From Phycisphaeraceae bacterium (GTDB lineage: Bacteria > Planctomycetota > Phycisphaerae > Phycisphaerales > Phycisphaeraceae), in contig PBAS01000054.1 in the NCBI GenBank assembly GCA_002716625.1, positions 16,754 to 80,753 of the forward strand: a stretch of DNA of 64,000 nt, written 5' to 3'. Below are positions 6,270 to 15,870 of the stretch, in pieces. Position numbers and translations under genes: made by a program. The notes under the pieces are model-generated. The model ran no database searches. It saw nothing but the letters and a program-made list of their open reading frames with translations, and was not told where the DNA came from. Each line of letters begins with the position of its first letter. Within the stretch, counting starts at the first letter, position 1.

Positions 6270-9164
6270 GTGTTTGTCGGATCATACCTCATGGCCATTG
6301 AAAGGGTTTTTCTAGGCTGGCACGCCGTTGCACTTGAACTGGCAACGGAGTGGCTCTGGACCCGCTACCGCAATGGCCAAAGCTGGGATATGGGCCAAGT
6401 CATGGTCACGGTCCCCGGTCGCCGTGCTGGCAGAAGACTGCTGGAGAACTTTCTTAAACGTGTACAACAGCCGATCCAACTCGTACCACCCCAGATCGTT
6501 ACCGCGGGCGAGTTGCCAGTTCACCTTTGTCAACCTCCTGTTGTGTTGGCGACACCCATACAAAGTCTCCTAGCCCGAATCCATGTGCTTCAAAGCCTGC
6601 CTAGCCAGCAAATCAAATCCCTTGTCACCACCGTCCCCAACGCAACAGACCCTGGACACTGGATTGCCATCGCCCAACAGATTGAAACTCTTATAGAAAA
6701 GTTGGCTGCTGATACACTTTGTATATATGACCTGCCAGTGGACCTGCGTAAGCTACCCACCACAGATCAGTCACGCTGGATGGCCATGGCAGAAGTGCAG
6801 CAGCGATATGAACGCCTCCTAGCCAAAACCGGCTTGACGGATCGCAATCAGTTCATACTCAATGCGATTAAAACCAAGCGATGCCAATGTGACCAGGAAC
6901 TGATCCTTCTCGCAACCACGGATCTTAACCGTGCAACCAGACAGATCATTGCTCAACTTCACAGTCCGGTAGCCGCACTCATACATGCTCCGACCAAAGA
7001 AGCGGATAGATTTGATGAGCTTGGATGTATCCAGGTAGAGGCTTGGATACATAAGAACATCAACCTACAGGACTCGCATATCCACTTTGTTAACCGCCCA
7101 CAAGATCAAACCATGCAGGTACTTGAATCGCTACGGCGTATCACTACCAACAATAAAACATCGGGAAGTCAGAATTACCGGCCATCGGTTGACCAAGTCA
7201 CTATTGGCCTCGGCGATCCAATGGCAGCACCCTCCATTCGATTCGCCTTGGAAACGATGAACATCACAGTACGCCAGGCTGTACCAGAAACCGTGAGGCA
7301 CAGTCGCCCAGTGCAGTTGCTGAATATCCTTAGTCAATACGTAGCAAGTCAACGTTTTGCAGACCTGGCATCACTACTCCGACATCCTGACCTTGAATCG
7401 TACCTGGAAATACATCTTGAACCTGGTGACCACTTGCCCACTGCTCCTAATCCTATCAGTAGGTCTCTTGCGCTTCTGGACAAATATGCTGCCAAGCACC
7501 TGCCCTTTGGATCAACCGACGCCTTCCCACATCATGACACGAAAGCCTCGCCCAAAAACTGGCTTGGCCACGCTGACACGGCAAAGCAACTAGCCGCTAT
7601 CTGTAATGCTATTGGGACCCTATTACCCGATGGACCGCAGGAACAACGGCCACTGAGTTATTGGAGTGAACAGATTGGCCAGATGCTAAAAAAAATTTAT
7701 CACGCCCAATCACTTGACCACACCAATCCAAACGACGCACGACTACTCCAGACCCTACAGGTACTCAGCGAAGCACTACAAGAACAGATCCATCTTGGTA
7801 AGACCCAGCATTTATGCCTGAACCTAAGCCTCCCAGCGACGATTGAATTCACGTTGTCACGAGTCTACCGCAAACCTATTGCCGATGAGAATGTTGGACC
7901 CGCGGTCGAGATGCTCGGGTGGCTGGAACTTCATCTTGACGACGCACCTCACCTGGTTGTAACTAACTTTAACGAAGGGTGTATTTCCAACTCTGATGAT
8001 AATGACTCCCTATTATCTGATGCTATATGCCATAAACTCGGCATTACCGATAGTCGCAGGCGATTAGCTCGTGACCTCATGATGCTTCAGGCAATCATCC
8101 ACAGCCGCCAGTCGGTCACACTCATTGCACCCAGGCGTGACCCTGAGGACAATCCACTGGCACCAAGCCGGTTACTACTAGCTTGCAGTCACCAAGAGCT
8201 GCCTCAGCGCATCAGCCAGTTCTATCAACCCACACCCGACACCACATCATCGGCCAACCTGTTTCCACTCCAACCAGGCCACAACCGATTCGCTATCCCA
8301 AAACCAAGCACCCACTCATTGGATTGCCTTCCCGTTACAGCCTTTCGTGATTACCTGCAATGTCCATACAGGTTCTACTTAAAGCATGTTTGTGGACTCA
8401 CCACGGTTAATGATCAGGAAGTCGAGCTGAACGCCTCTGCGTTCGGTAACTTGCTTCATGAAACGCTAAGCAGATTCGGTAAAAGCACCCTTGCAACCAG
8501 CCAGGATCCCAAGGCCATATTCAGTTACCTGAAAACACAATTAGAAAACATCATAAAGCAACGCTACGGGTTGCGACCTACCGTCGCAATCAGAATACAA
8601 CGGTACCAACTGCTGGCTCGACTGGAATTCTTCTCCAATTGGCAAGCCAGCCATGCCGCCGACGGATGGGCTATTGTGCCCGAGCTGATTGAAAAGACAT
8701 TCCAAGCGACAATAAACATAGATCAAGAACCATTCACGATAACCGGCCGAATCGATCGCATTGATCGCCATCCAGATGGACGGTATCGCGTGATTGACTA
8801 TAAGACTTCAAATACTCCCAAGCACCCCAAGGCCACACACCAGCAGAAGAGCGAGTGGATTGACCTGCAACTACCACTCTACCAGAGGTTACTACCATCC
8901 GCTGGAATCTGCGAAACACCGCAACTGGGTTATATCCAGCTTCCCAAGGACCAGGGCCACACCGGTTATCAACCAGCCGACTGGTCACAGGATCAGATTG
9001 ACAGTGCCTGGCAGGAAGCAAAAAAGATCATTCGTTTAATCCGCACCGGACATTTTTGGCCACCCGGTGAACCAATCACTTTTGATGATGGTTTTTCATA
9101 CATCTGCATGGATAACTATCCAGACCGTACTCGAATCATTGCCACAACTGAACCCGCTTCTTAA
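6270..9164 (+). CDS. AddB-like helicase-exonuclease subunit with PD-(D/E)XK nuclease
   Basis: 964 residues from GTG 6270; ATG 6291 is an alternative start. The N-terminal third carries MVTVPGRRAGRRLLENFL, like the inactivated helicase half of AddB. From about residue 685 comes PVTAFRDYLQCPYRFYLKHV, then GRIDRIDRHPDGRYRVIDYK with D and D-x-K catalytic residues and QLPLYQRLLP, the RecB-family nuclease domain. Together with the next gene it should process double-strand breaks for recombination. The four-cysteine Fe-S staple of AddB looks incomplete: there is one cysteine before the nuclease, but only one (YICMDNY) at the very C-terminus instead of three. Eight bases separate it from the AddA-like gene. 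Confidence 0.8.
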   Translation: MFVGSYLMAIERVFLGWHAVALELATEWLWTRYRNGQSWDMGQVMVTVPGRRAGRRLLENFLKRVQQPIQLVPPQIVTAGELPVHLCQPPVVLATPIQSLLARIHVLQSLPSQQIKSLVTTVPNATDPGHWIAIAQQIETLIEKLAADTLCIYDLPVDLRKLPTTDQSRWMAMAEVQQRYERLLAKTGLTDRNQFILNAIKTKRCQCDQELILLATTDLNRATRQIIAQLHSPVAALIHAPTKEADRFDELGCIQVEAWIHKNINLQDSHIHFVNRPQDQTMQVLESLRRITTNNKTSGSQNYRPSVDQVTIGLGDPMAAPSIRFALETMNITVRQAVPETVRHSRPVQLLNILSQYVASQRFADLASLLRHPDLESYLEIHLEPGDHLPTAPNPISRSLALLDKYAAKHLPFGSTDAFPHHDTKASPKNWLGHADTAKQLAAICNAIGTLLPDGPQEQRPLSYWSEQIGQMLKKIYHAQSLDHTNPNDARLLQTLQVLSEALQEQIHLGKTQHLCLNLSLPATIEFTLSRVYRKPIADENVGPAVEMLGWLELHLDDAPHLVVTNFNEGCISNSDDNDSLLSDAICHKLGITDSRRRLARDLMMLQAIIHSRQSVTLIAPRRDPEDNPLAPSRLLLACSHQELPQRISQFYQPTPDTTSSANLFPLQPGHNRFAIPKPSTHSLDCLPVTAFRDYLQCPYRFYLKHVCGLTTVNDQEVELNASAFGNLLHETLSRFGKSTLATSQDPKAIFSYLKTQLENIIKQRYGLRPTVAIRIQRYQLLARLEFFSNWQASHAADGWAIVPELIEKTFQATINIDQEPFTITGRIDRIDRHPDGRYRVIDYKTSNTPKHPKATHQQKSEWIDLQLPLYQRLLPSAGICETPQLGYIQLPKDQGHTGYQPADWSQDQIDSAWQEAKKIIRLIRTGHFWPPGEPITFDDGFSYICMDNYPDRTRIIATTEPAS

Positions 9165-9172
9165 CCCATACG

Positions 9173-12100
9173 ATGACTTCATCATTATCCTTAAAACGAA
9201 ATCAACATGAAATCATCCGTGCTTCGGCCGGATCAGGGAAGACCTACCAGTTGAGCAGTCGGTATATCAGGCTCTTGTTCCACGGTGCCCAACCACCATC
9301 TATCCTTGCAACCACTTTCACTCGCAAAGCGGCAGGGGAAATTCAGCAGACTGTTCTCATGCGTCTGGCCCAAGCAGCCGCCAATAAGAACGCAGCCGCC
9401 CAACTTGCCCACCAGTTGGACGAGCCAAGCATGGATTTAGATAACGTCTGCAGCATGCTACAACAGATGGTCAATAATCTTGACCAAATCATGATCTGTA
9501 CCATTGACAGCTTTTTCTATCAATTGGCCATGAACTTGAGGCACGATCTGGCCATACCACTACAGGTGGTGATCATGACCAACAACGAACCGCAAGCCAT
9601 ACAACTTCAACTGGAAGCAATTAACCAATTTCTCAACCATGACGAACCACAGGTGTTACTTGATCTGCTACGTCGCCTGCATCCTGGTCAAGCGCAATAC
9701 TCTGTAACGCATACAATTAATAAGATCATTGGCAAACTTCTTGAAGTTTTTCACCAGGCACCAACCGAGAAAGCATGGAAGCAACTACAGACCACAGGAA
9801 CTGTGAATGTACATATTTCCACACAGGATATTGATGTCCTGCAAAAAGCTGGAGATATGCTTACACCCAAGAAATGGAAAGACGCTTGGTCAAAAAACCT
9901 GGCTGCAGCAAAGCGTCAGGACTGGGAGGCATTCCTGACAACCGGTTTAACTGCCCGCATCGCAACCGGGGATGGGACCTACTACAAGAAGCCGATTCCC
10001 CAAGAAGTCATTGATGCATACCAACCCGCAATCCATAGTGCCACAACCGCATTGGTTGCCGAAACCTCTCGTCGTACGCAGGCCATGTACCAGTTACTTT
10101 CACGATTCAGTGTTCACCATGACCACTTGTGCCAACAACACAACCGACTTCTCTACGGTGACCTGACACGTAAACTGGCGGCTTTTGTACCAACCGCAGA
10201 AGACCACACGCCCACAATCATGTCAAGCAGGCTTGACCGGCGGTTTGATCACCTCATGCTTGATGAGTTTCAAGATACAAGTATAGAACAATGGCATATT
10301 CTACGACCTTTCGCCGACCAGATCAGACACCGCAAAGAGAAATCCTCTAAATCACAGACTTTCTTCTGCGTAGGTGACACCAAACAAGCAATTTATGGGT
10401 GGCGCGGTGGTTGCGCCGAAATATTTGATCAGGTTGAAAATGACTTGAAGCTTCCGACAAAAAATATCCAACAACTTAATACCAGTTTTCGCTCTTCACC
10501 AGTTATTTTAAATGCCGTAAACCTTGTGTTTGATGCAGTGGGAAAATTACCAGACTCATTGTCGGCATTCGAAATGCTCAAGGGTTCAGCAAACGAATGG
10601 AGCCATCACTATAAACCTCATGAAGCTCAATATGAAACACGGCCGGGGCATGTTACCCTAGCCACCTCTGCTTCACGATCTGACACTACAAATCCCACAG
10701 GTGATGATGATTTAGAACTGGCATATACACCATCACCTCACCAATCAATGGTCACCAACCTGATTGCCCAACTTCACACAGCAGCCCCGAACCGATCACT
10801 TGGTGTGCTCGTACGCGACAACAAGATGGTCAAGCGTTTGATTGACTTACTGCGGCGACTCGAATTGAATGCCAGTGGTGAAGGCGGCGGACCCCTCAAC
10901 GATGATCCCGCTATCGGCACCGTGCTTTCTGCATTAAAAATGGCTGATCATCCTGGCGACACAGCAGCAGCGTTCTGCGTCTTGCATTCACCCTTGGCTA
11001 TATCCCCTGGCATCCAGCTAACCAACTTGGATACCAACAGTCTCGCCCGTACGAGTAGATCTATTCGTCAGCATCTCTCCACGTGCGGTTATGGCCAGAC
11101 CATTGCGCAATGGACACGGCATCTAGCACCGGCATGTAACCAAAGAAGCTTAACTCGTCTGATTCAGTTGATTGACCTGGCAAACCGCTATGACACGGAT
11201 AGAAAAATACGCCCCGACGATTTCGTTCAATACGTGGAAAGGAGTTCTATTCAAGAGCCCACGGGGGCAACTATTCGCGTCATGACCATTCACCAGGCCA
11301 AGGGGCTTGAATTTGACATTGTTGTTTTGCCTCAACTCAATGAAGTGATCGCCAGTTTAAAAGGAACGGATGTATGGGCCTACCGCCCCGCACCGACTGA
11401 ACCACCACAAGCCATATTTGCCAAAGTCGGAGACAAGCTTCGTCCAGTACTGGCTGAACATTGTGATTTGGTTGACAAGGCCTACAACCAGGAAAAGTCG
11501 CGTCGATTCCATGATGATTTGTGTAGCCTATATGTTGCAATGACCCGTGCTCGACACGCACTACACATGGTTATTGAGCCGCTGCGAAAATCCAAAACAG
11601 GCAAACCAACCCGCCACGGTCAAAACAACCTGTCATATGCCTCGATCCTTCGCCATTCTTTGCACAAGAACGAGGAGGGTTTCGAATTCAATCAAACACT
11701 TTATCAGGCAGGCGACCCCAAATGGTACAAATCCATCGAGGATCCAAGTTCGCCAATCACAACAGATAATAAATTCAATATGATTCAAACGGGCCCCATT
11801 GTTTTTTCTGAAAAGCCATCACACCCCTTCCGCAACCTGGACCGCCGTACACCATCAAAACAACCGAACCCGATCAGTATCTCGGATCTTTTCAACTTTG
11901 AAAAAGCTGGTGATTTTGTTCGCGGTCGCATGATTCATGCCTGGCTCCAGCAGATCTCATGGCTCAACCCATCTCCACAGAATCTGGAAGGGGTACCATC
12001 TAAAGAGACATTGTGGACCATTGCGAAATCTTTTGGACACAACCATTCAGATACCTGGGTAGCACAGCAGATCGCAGATTTTCTACGGACACTATCGAAA

Positions 12101-12436
12101 TCCACTATGCGACAAGCCTTCGCCCAACCATCCGGCGAATCAGAAAACATTGATCTGTGGCGGGAACGCCGCTTCGCAGTTATGCAGAATCATGTATTAA
12201 TCCACGGCACCTTCGATCGTGTGGTGATCTACCGAGATCATCATGGCCAAGCCAGACGCGCTGACCTTATCGACTTCAAGACAGATCAATCACCACGCCT
12301 TGTTGCCCTGGCCGAAAATTATCGCTCACAGATTGATGTTTATCGTTCCGCTTTGATGAACATGCTGCAACTCAACAAGGGCTCCGTCCATACATCCCTG
12401 ATGATCTGGCCCACTGGCCAGATCATCAACCTGTAA
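9173..12436 (+). CDS. AddA-like UvrD/Rep helicase with C-terminal nuclease domain
   Basis: 1087 residues. Superfamily 1 motifs appear in order: Walker A in RASAGSGKTYQLSSRYIRLL (about 17), TTFTRKAAGEIQ (about 46), Walker B LMLDEFQDTS (about 363), VGDTKQAIYGWRGG (about 402), NTSFRSSPVILNAVN, VMTIHQAKGLEFDIVVLPQ (about 703) and LYVAMTRARHALH (about 785). The C-terminus has HGTFDRVVIY and ADLIDFKTDQ (about 1010-1040), a RecB-type PD-(D/E)XK nuclease. It is the motor subunit of an AddAB-type complex with the preceding gene; translational coupling is likely (8-base gap). A RecB designation is less likely because the partner is AddB-like and no RecC or RecD gene is visible. Confidence 0.87.
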   Translation: MTSSLSLKRNQHEIIRASAGSGKTYQLSSRYIRLLFHGAQPPSILATTFTRKAAGEIQQTVLMRLAQAAANKNAAAQLAHQLDEPSMDLDNVCSMLQQMVNNLDQIMICTIDSFFYQLAMNLRHDLAIPLQVVIMTNNEPQAIQLQLEAINQFLNHDEPQVLLDLLRRLHPGQAQYSVTHTINKIIGKLLEVFHQAPTEKAWKQLQTTGTVNVHISTQDIDVLQKAGDMLTPKKWKDAWSKNLAAAKRQDWEAFLTTGLTARIATGDGTYYKKPIPQEVIDAYQPAIHSATTALVAETSRRTQAMYQLLSRFSVHHDHLCQQHNRLLYGDLTRKLAAFVPTAEDHTPTIMSSRLDRRFDHLMLDEFQDTSIEQWHILRPFADQIRHRKEKSSKSQTFFCVGDTKQAIYGWRGGCAEIFDQVENDLKLPTKNIQQLNTSFRSSPVILNAVNLVFDAVGKLPDSLSAFEMLKGSANEWSHHYKPHEAQYETRPGHVTLATSASRSDTTNPTGDDDLELAYTPSPHQSMVTNLIAQLHTAAPNRSLGVLVRDNKMVKRLIDLLRRLELNASGEGGGPLNDDPAIGTVLSALKMADHPGDTAAAFCVLHSPLAISPGIQLTNLDTNSLARTSRSIRQHLSTCGYGQTIAQWTRHLAPACNQRSLTRLIQLIDLANRYDTDRKIRPDDFVQYVERSSIQEPTGATIRVMTIHQAKGLEFDIVVLPQLNEVIASLKGTDVWAYRPAPTEPPQAIFAKVGDKLRPVLAEHCDLVDKAYNQEKSRRFHDDLCSLYVAMTRARHALHMVIEPLRKSKTGKPTRHGQNNLSYASILRHSLHKNEEGFEFNQTLYQAGDPKWYKSIEDPSSPITTDNKFNMIQTGPIVFSEKPSHPFRNLDRRTPSKQPNPISISDLFNFEKAGDFVRGRMIHAWLQQISWLNPSPQNLEGVPSKETLWTIAKSFGHNHSDTWVAQQIADFLRTLSKSTMRQAFAQPSGESENIDLWRERRFAVMQNHVLIHGTFDRVVIYRDHHGQARRADLIDFKTDQSPRLVALAENYRSQIDVYRSALMNMLQLNKGSVHTSLMIWPTGQIINL

Positions 12437-12492
12437 ACACCGGATTGATTCCGCCCAAGCAGCTTCATCCAATGAAAATTCCGTATTTAATC

Positions 12493-12861
12493 TCAACCCT
12501 TAGCTACCGCTATTGCTAGCAGGGTCCAAGAGATAATAAATGCTGTACCACCCATAGGCGTAATTGCCCCTAGCCACCCCGTGCCACTAAGACTCAGCCC
12601 ATATAGGCTTCCCGAGAACAGAAGGATTCCAACTAACATCAGCCAACCGGACCATCTGGAAACCACCACATGAGGATATTGACCAACCACAAATGCCACG
12701 ACAAACAATCCCAGTGCATGAAAAAAATGGTATTGCACTGCCGTTTGATAGACACTCATCATATCTGTTGTTAATTTTTCCCGTAACGCGTGTGCGCCAA
12801 ACGCCCCCATGATGACTGCAACTGAAGCATTCAAACTACCAATCACCATAAATATTTTCAT
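12493..12861 (-). CDS. DUF423 family inner-membrane protein
   Basis: 122 residues with four hydrophobic segments. Family signatures are GAFGAHALREKL near residue 20, YQTAVQYHFFHALGLF near 40, LFSGSLYGLSLSG and WLGAITPMGGTAFI. DUF423 proteins (YgdD type) are small four-helix membrane proteins of unknown function. Its ATG (12861-12859) overlaps the stop of threonine synthase in an ATGA arrangement, so it is translated in an operon with thrC. Confidence 0.9.
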   Translation of the reverse strand: MKIFMVIGSLNASVAVIMGAFGAHALREKLTTDMMSVYQTAVQYHFFHALGLFVVAFVVGQYPHVVVSRWSGWLMLVGILLFSGSLYGLSLSGTGWLGAITPMGGTAFIISWTLLAIAVAKG

Positions 12862-14099
12862 GACATTAATTCCAAAGACTCCACCGCCTGCTTAAAATGA
12901 TCGTATCGCACAGAATGGCACCTAGTGTCAAACATCTGATCAACAACCTTCGGTTCCTTGAAACCGGACCCCGTAATAACACAGGCTGCGGTACTGCCAG
13001 CTGGAATTCGTCCTGCCTGCACATCACATAATACAGCAGCAACGGGTAATGCACCCGCAGGTTCAGAAAAGATACCCTCCTGTTTGCCCAGTTGCACTTC
13101 AGTATCAAGCGTTTGCTCATCTGTGACCACGGCACAATGTCCGCCACTTTCCCGAACCGCCCGCAAAGCCAGCACGCCATCCGGTGCATACGCATTGCCC
13201 GCCCCTGATACGCATGTCCGAGCTGTAACACGAACTGCATCTTCTGCACCTTGTTCATAACCAGCCAGCAGTGGTGCCGCATTGGCAGGCTGCACAGGTA
13301 CCATCCGGGGCACACGATCAATCCGGCCCCAGTCACGATATTCCAAGAATCCCTTGTAAATCGCAGAGAATAAGGCCGCATTTGCACATGGCACATAAAT
13401 ATAATCAGGAACCAGCCCAAGATCATCAATCAATTCGTAAGCAACGGTCTTGTATGCCTCCACGGTCAACGGGTTGTATCTATGTGCCATCCAACACATC
13501 GGCCAACTCCTGCGTTGACACAATTCAAGGCAACCATCGAAAAGGCGTTCAAGGTTTTCCGGAGCCTCTTCAATTCCACTCACCTCAATCACCGTAGCGC
13601 CATATGCATGCATCTGCATTCTTTTGGCAGGCGGTGCTGTCGCGAGGTATCCCACTACCAGTTTGATGCCCGCACGCGCACAATAAGCCGCCATCGCTGA
13701 TCCGGCATTACCGGTGGTAACTGCTATGCAGCCGGTGACCCCCTCATGCTGGAACTGGCTCACCATGAGTGATGCAATCCGATCTTTAAATGAACCGGTA
13801 GGGTTACAACTTTCAAGTTTGAAATATAGTTCACCCAAACCTGCTGCCGGACCGAGTGACTCACTGGACACTAGAGGCGTACCACCTTCACCCATTGTCA
13901 CCAAATCCACATCTGTACCGAGAGGCAATGTCGCACGATAGCGCCACATGGAATTTTCCCCCGATAAAAATAATGGTGGCGAATCCATCACCTGTGGGTA
14001 GATCACCTTGGCACGCTGCCCACAATTGCAAATTCCACTCATTGGCGGCAAACATGGCTTATTACAGACTTCACAAGTGACTTTGTAGTGCATATCCAA
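12858..14099 (-). CDS. thrC: threonine synthase, PLP-dependent, with N-terminal zinc ribbon
   Basis: 413 residues. Converts O-phosphohomoserine to threonine in the cytoplasm. Cysteines at 9, 12, 16, 24 and 26 form a rubredoxin-like zinc ribbon seen in many thrC products. The PLP-binding lysine is K105 in NPTGSFKDR, followed by TTGNAGSAMAAYCARAG, which cradles the cofactor, and SEPAGALPVAA near the C-terminus, typical of the fold-type II family. No other threonine-pathway gene lies adjacent; its operon partner is the DUF423 gene, overlapping by four bases. A cysteate synthase or other threonine-synthase-like enzyme is the main alternative. Confidence 0.85.
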   Translation of the reverse strand: MDMHYKVTCEVCNKPCLPPMSGICNCGQRAKVIYPQVMDSPPLFLSGENSMWRYRATLPLGTDVDLVTMGEGGTPLVSSESLGPAAGLGELYFKLESCNPTGSFKDRIASLMVSQFQHEGVTGCIAVTTGNAGSAMAAYCARAGIKLVVGYLATAPPAKRMQMHAYGATVIEVSGIEEAPENLERLFDGCLELCQRRSWPMCWMAHRYNPLTVEAYKTVAYELIDDLGLVPDYIYVPCANAALFSAIYKGFLEYRDWGRIDRVPRMVPVQPANAAPLLAGYEQGAEDAVRVTARTCVSGAGNAYAPDGVLALRAVRESGGHCAVVTDEQTLDTEVQLGKQEGIFSEPAGALPVAAVLCDVQAGRIPAGSTAACVITGSGFKEPKVVDQMFDTRCHSVRYDHFKQAVESLELMS

Positions 14100-14544
14100 A
14101 TTCCGTTAATCTACCCCTTCCATGATCTATAATCATCGCACGGAAACACACCCATTATCCGCAACTGGCGTCATCGATGATAAGACGTTTCTAGGTGGGA
14201 AAAATATATCAGTCGATATCCCTTAATGACTCTAAAACATGATCGTCCTTGAGATAATATATCAGATCTAAATCCATATAATCATCAACATTTATTGTCT
14301 AGCTCACATGGAATTGCATATCACTAGCAGATGAAAATTGAATCCTCTGAAACTCACTGTCTTTACTTGAAGGGCGCTCTCAGTTGGCTACAGCCTGTTG
14401 AGATATGGAGGCCTATATACTGCAACAGGTCACCAAGCGTCCGCTCGACCTCATCTGCTCGCCCTTGATCACAAGGGAGCGTATCATAACCACCAACACG
14501 AACCCACCGACTTGGGAGTATACGTCTTGGGTACCAGCCGGATT
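14100..14544. other. 445-base intergenic stretch between divergent thrC and Usp genes
   Basis: Should hold the promoters of thrC (leftward) and the universal stress protein gene (rightward). An AT-rich core spans about 14195-14345. An in-frame extension of the stress-protein reading frame starts at 14398, but its translation lacks family similarity, so I treat it as leader. I do not see a riboswitch or a confident -35/-10 pair. Confidence 0.5.
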
Positions 14545-14952
14545 ATGGTCGCGGTCAGTTCACCGTGGGCCAGTCAAAAATTAACTGAACCGATCCTTGA
14601 TCTAGCTCGCCGGCTGGAGGCCGAGGTCGTGGTTGCGCACGTTGCAAAACTCCACGAAACCGACGAAACCGAAGCGGATGCCAAAGAACGTGGTGAGCAA
14701 ACCCTTAAAATGCTGACCCAAGCCATACTCGACGCTGGACTTGAAGCACAAGGCGTCATGCTCTTCTCCGACGACGTCGCCAAAGCAATCGTCAACACCG
14801 CCAAAGCGCGGGATTGCACGGTCATCGTGCTTGGGTTAACGGGCAAAGGTGTTCTAAAAAGATTGATTGGTGGAGACGTTCCAGGAAATATCATTCGCCA
14901 AGCAGGGATCCCGGTTTTACTGTGCCCCTCAACTTGGTCAGGTAGGATTTGA
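14545..14952 (+). CDS. universal stress protein (UspA family)
   Basis: 135 residues from ATG 14545, a normal length for a single Usp domain. The domain begins MVAVSSPWASQKLTEPILDL, then EAEVVVAHV, and near the C-terminus has GLTGKGVLKRLIGGDVPGNI, matching the ATP-binding G-x2-G-x9-G pattern, followed by AGIPVLLCP. The position after the third glycine is aspartate rather than the usual serine or threonine, so nucleotide binding may differ. Cytoplasmic. Transcribed away from thrC; the next gene, a thioredoxin-like protein, follows after 142 bases on the same strand. Confidence 0.83.
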   Translation: MVAVSSPWASQKLTEPILDLARRLEAEVVVAHVAKLHETDETEADAKERGEQTLKMLTQAILDAGLEAQGVMLFSDDVAKAIVNTAKARDCTVIVLGLTGKGVLKRLIGGDVPGNIIRQAGIPVLLCPSTWSGRI

Positions 14953-15094
14953 ACAGGCTTGTTGAGAGAATTTCGGCATACAAAAGCGAGGTATTTCCGT
15001 CTACACTGGACCCCATAGCGTTAGAAAAAACAATCTCATGATGATATTGCGCAACCGATGGATTCATCGGTTTATTAAAAGGCATTGAAATAAT

Positions 15095-15676
15095 ATGATC
15101 AATGACAAAACGCTGCTCCAACAAAAATATCAACAGGGCCATGAATTCGATGAATTTATGGATCTTGCTGATTCATTACAACACCGCTTGCCATGGGACG
15201 AGCGATATGGACAGCTCGAACTGACACCGGAACAAACTGACCTCGTCCATGCATTTTCAAGAAAGATGCATGTCTTGTGCCTTACCGGAACCTGGTGTGG
15301 TGACTGTGCACTGCAGGGCGCAGCGATGGCCCGCATCAGCCAAGCCAATCCTGAAAATATCCAGTTACGCTACTTGCAGCGCGATGATGAACATGCCGAA
15401 CTCATTGTCAAATCACAGATCAATGCTGGATTTCGTGTACCGGTAACTTGGTTTTTATCTGAAGACTTCGAGCCAATCGCGTGTTTTGGAGACCGTACAC
15501 TAAGCCGGTATCGCTCCATGGCACTTAAATCCCTACCCCCAAATCAAGCAAACGTCTTGGCATCTCCACCACAAAACCCCGTCAGAATGGTATTGGATGA
15601 AATACTTGAAGAATTTGAACGCATTCACTTGATTTTGCGATTAAGTCCTAGGCTCCGCCAGCAACATGGTGACTAG
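15095..15676 (+). CDS. thioredoxin-fold protein with WCGDC active site
   Basis: 193 residues, cytoplasmic (no signal peptide). After a helical N-terminus, residues about 58-72 read VLCLTGTWCGDCALQG, giving a CxxC redox pair (C-G-D-C). RVPVTWFLSEDFEPI near 110 supplies the cis-proline element of a thioredoxin fold. This arrangement matches the thioredoxin family known from Bacillus-type YtpP/BrxC-like and related proteins, whose substrates are mostly unknown. The C-terminal 40 residues are helical. Convergent with lutC. Confidence 0.8.
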   Translation: MINDKTLLQQKYQQGHEFDEFMDLADSLQHRLPWDERYGQLELTPEQTDLVHAFSRKMHVLCLTGTWCGDCALQGAAMARISQANPENIQLRYLQRDDEHAELIVKSQINAGFRVPVTWFLSEDFEPIACFGDRTLSRYRSMALKSLPPNQANVLASPPQNPVRMVLDEILEEFERIHLILRLSPRLRQQHGD

Positions 15677-15744
15677 CCCATTTCCAAGCCTACCTAGAAC
15701 AAAGATTTTTTGCAGGTACTAATTGATGAATCCGGAGGGAGAGC

Positions 15745-15870
15745 ATGCAGACAACGAACCAAGAAATTCAACCTTTGCGACAAGATTCCCCATGGAAGAC
15801 ACACCGCTTTATATTCAAGCATCTTCCACGAGTAGAATGTGCACATGCATCGGGCCATGAACCCCGGTGA
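15745..15870 (+). CDS. possible 41-codon ORF with a strong Shine-Dalgarno, antisense to lutC 3' end
   Basis: ATG 15745 is preceded six bases upstream by GGAGG (15734-15738), a strong ribosome-binding site in a region with no other plus-strand gene. The product would begin MQTTNQEIQPLRQDS and end at TGA 15868-15870. Its last 56 bases are antisense to the end of lutC. No similarity is recognised. The site may be chance; the start signal is the only evidence. Confidence 0.2.
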   Translation: MQTTNQEIQPLRQDSPWKTHRFIFKHLPRVECAHASGHEPR

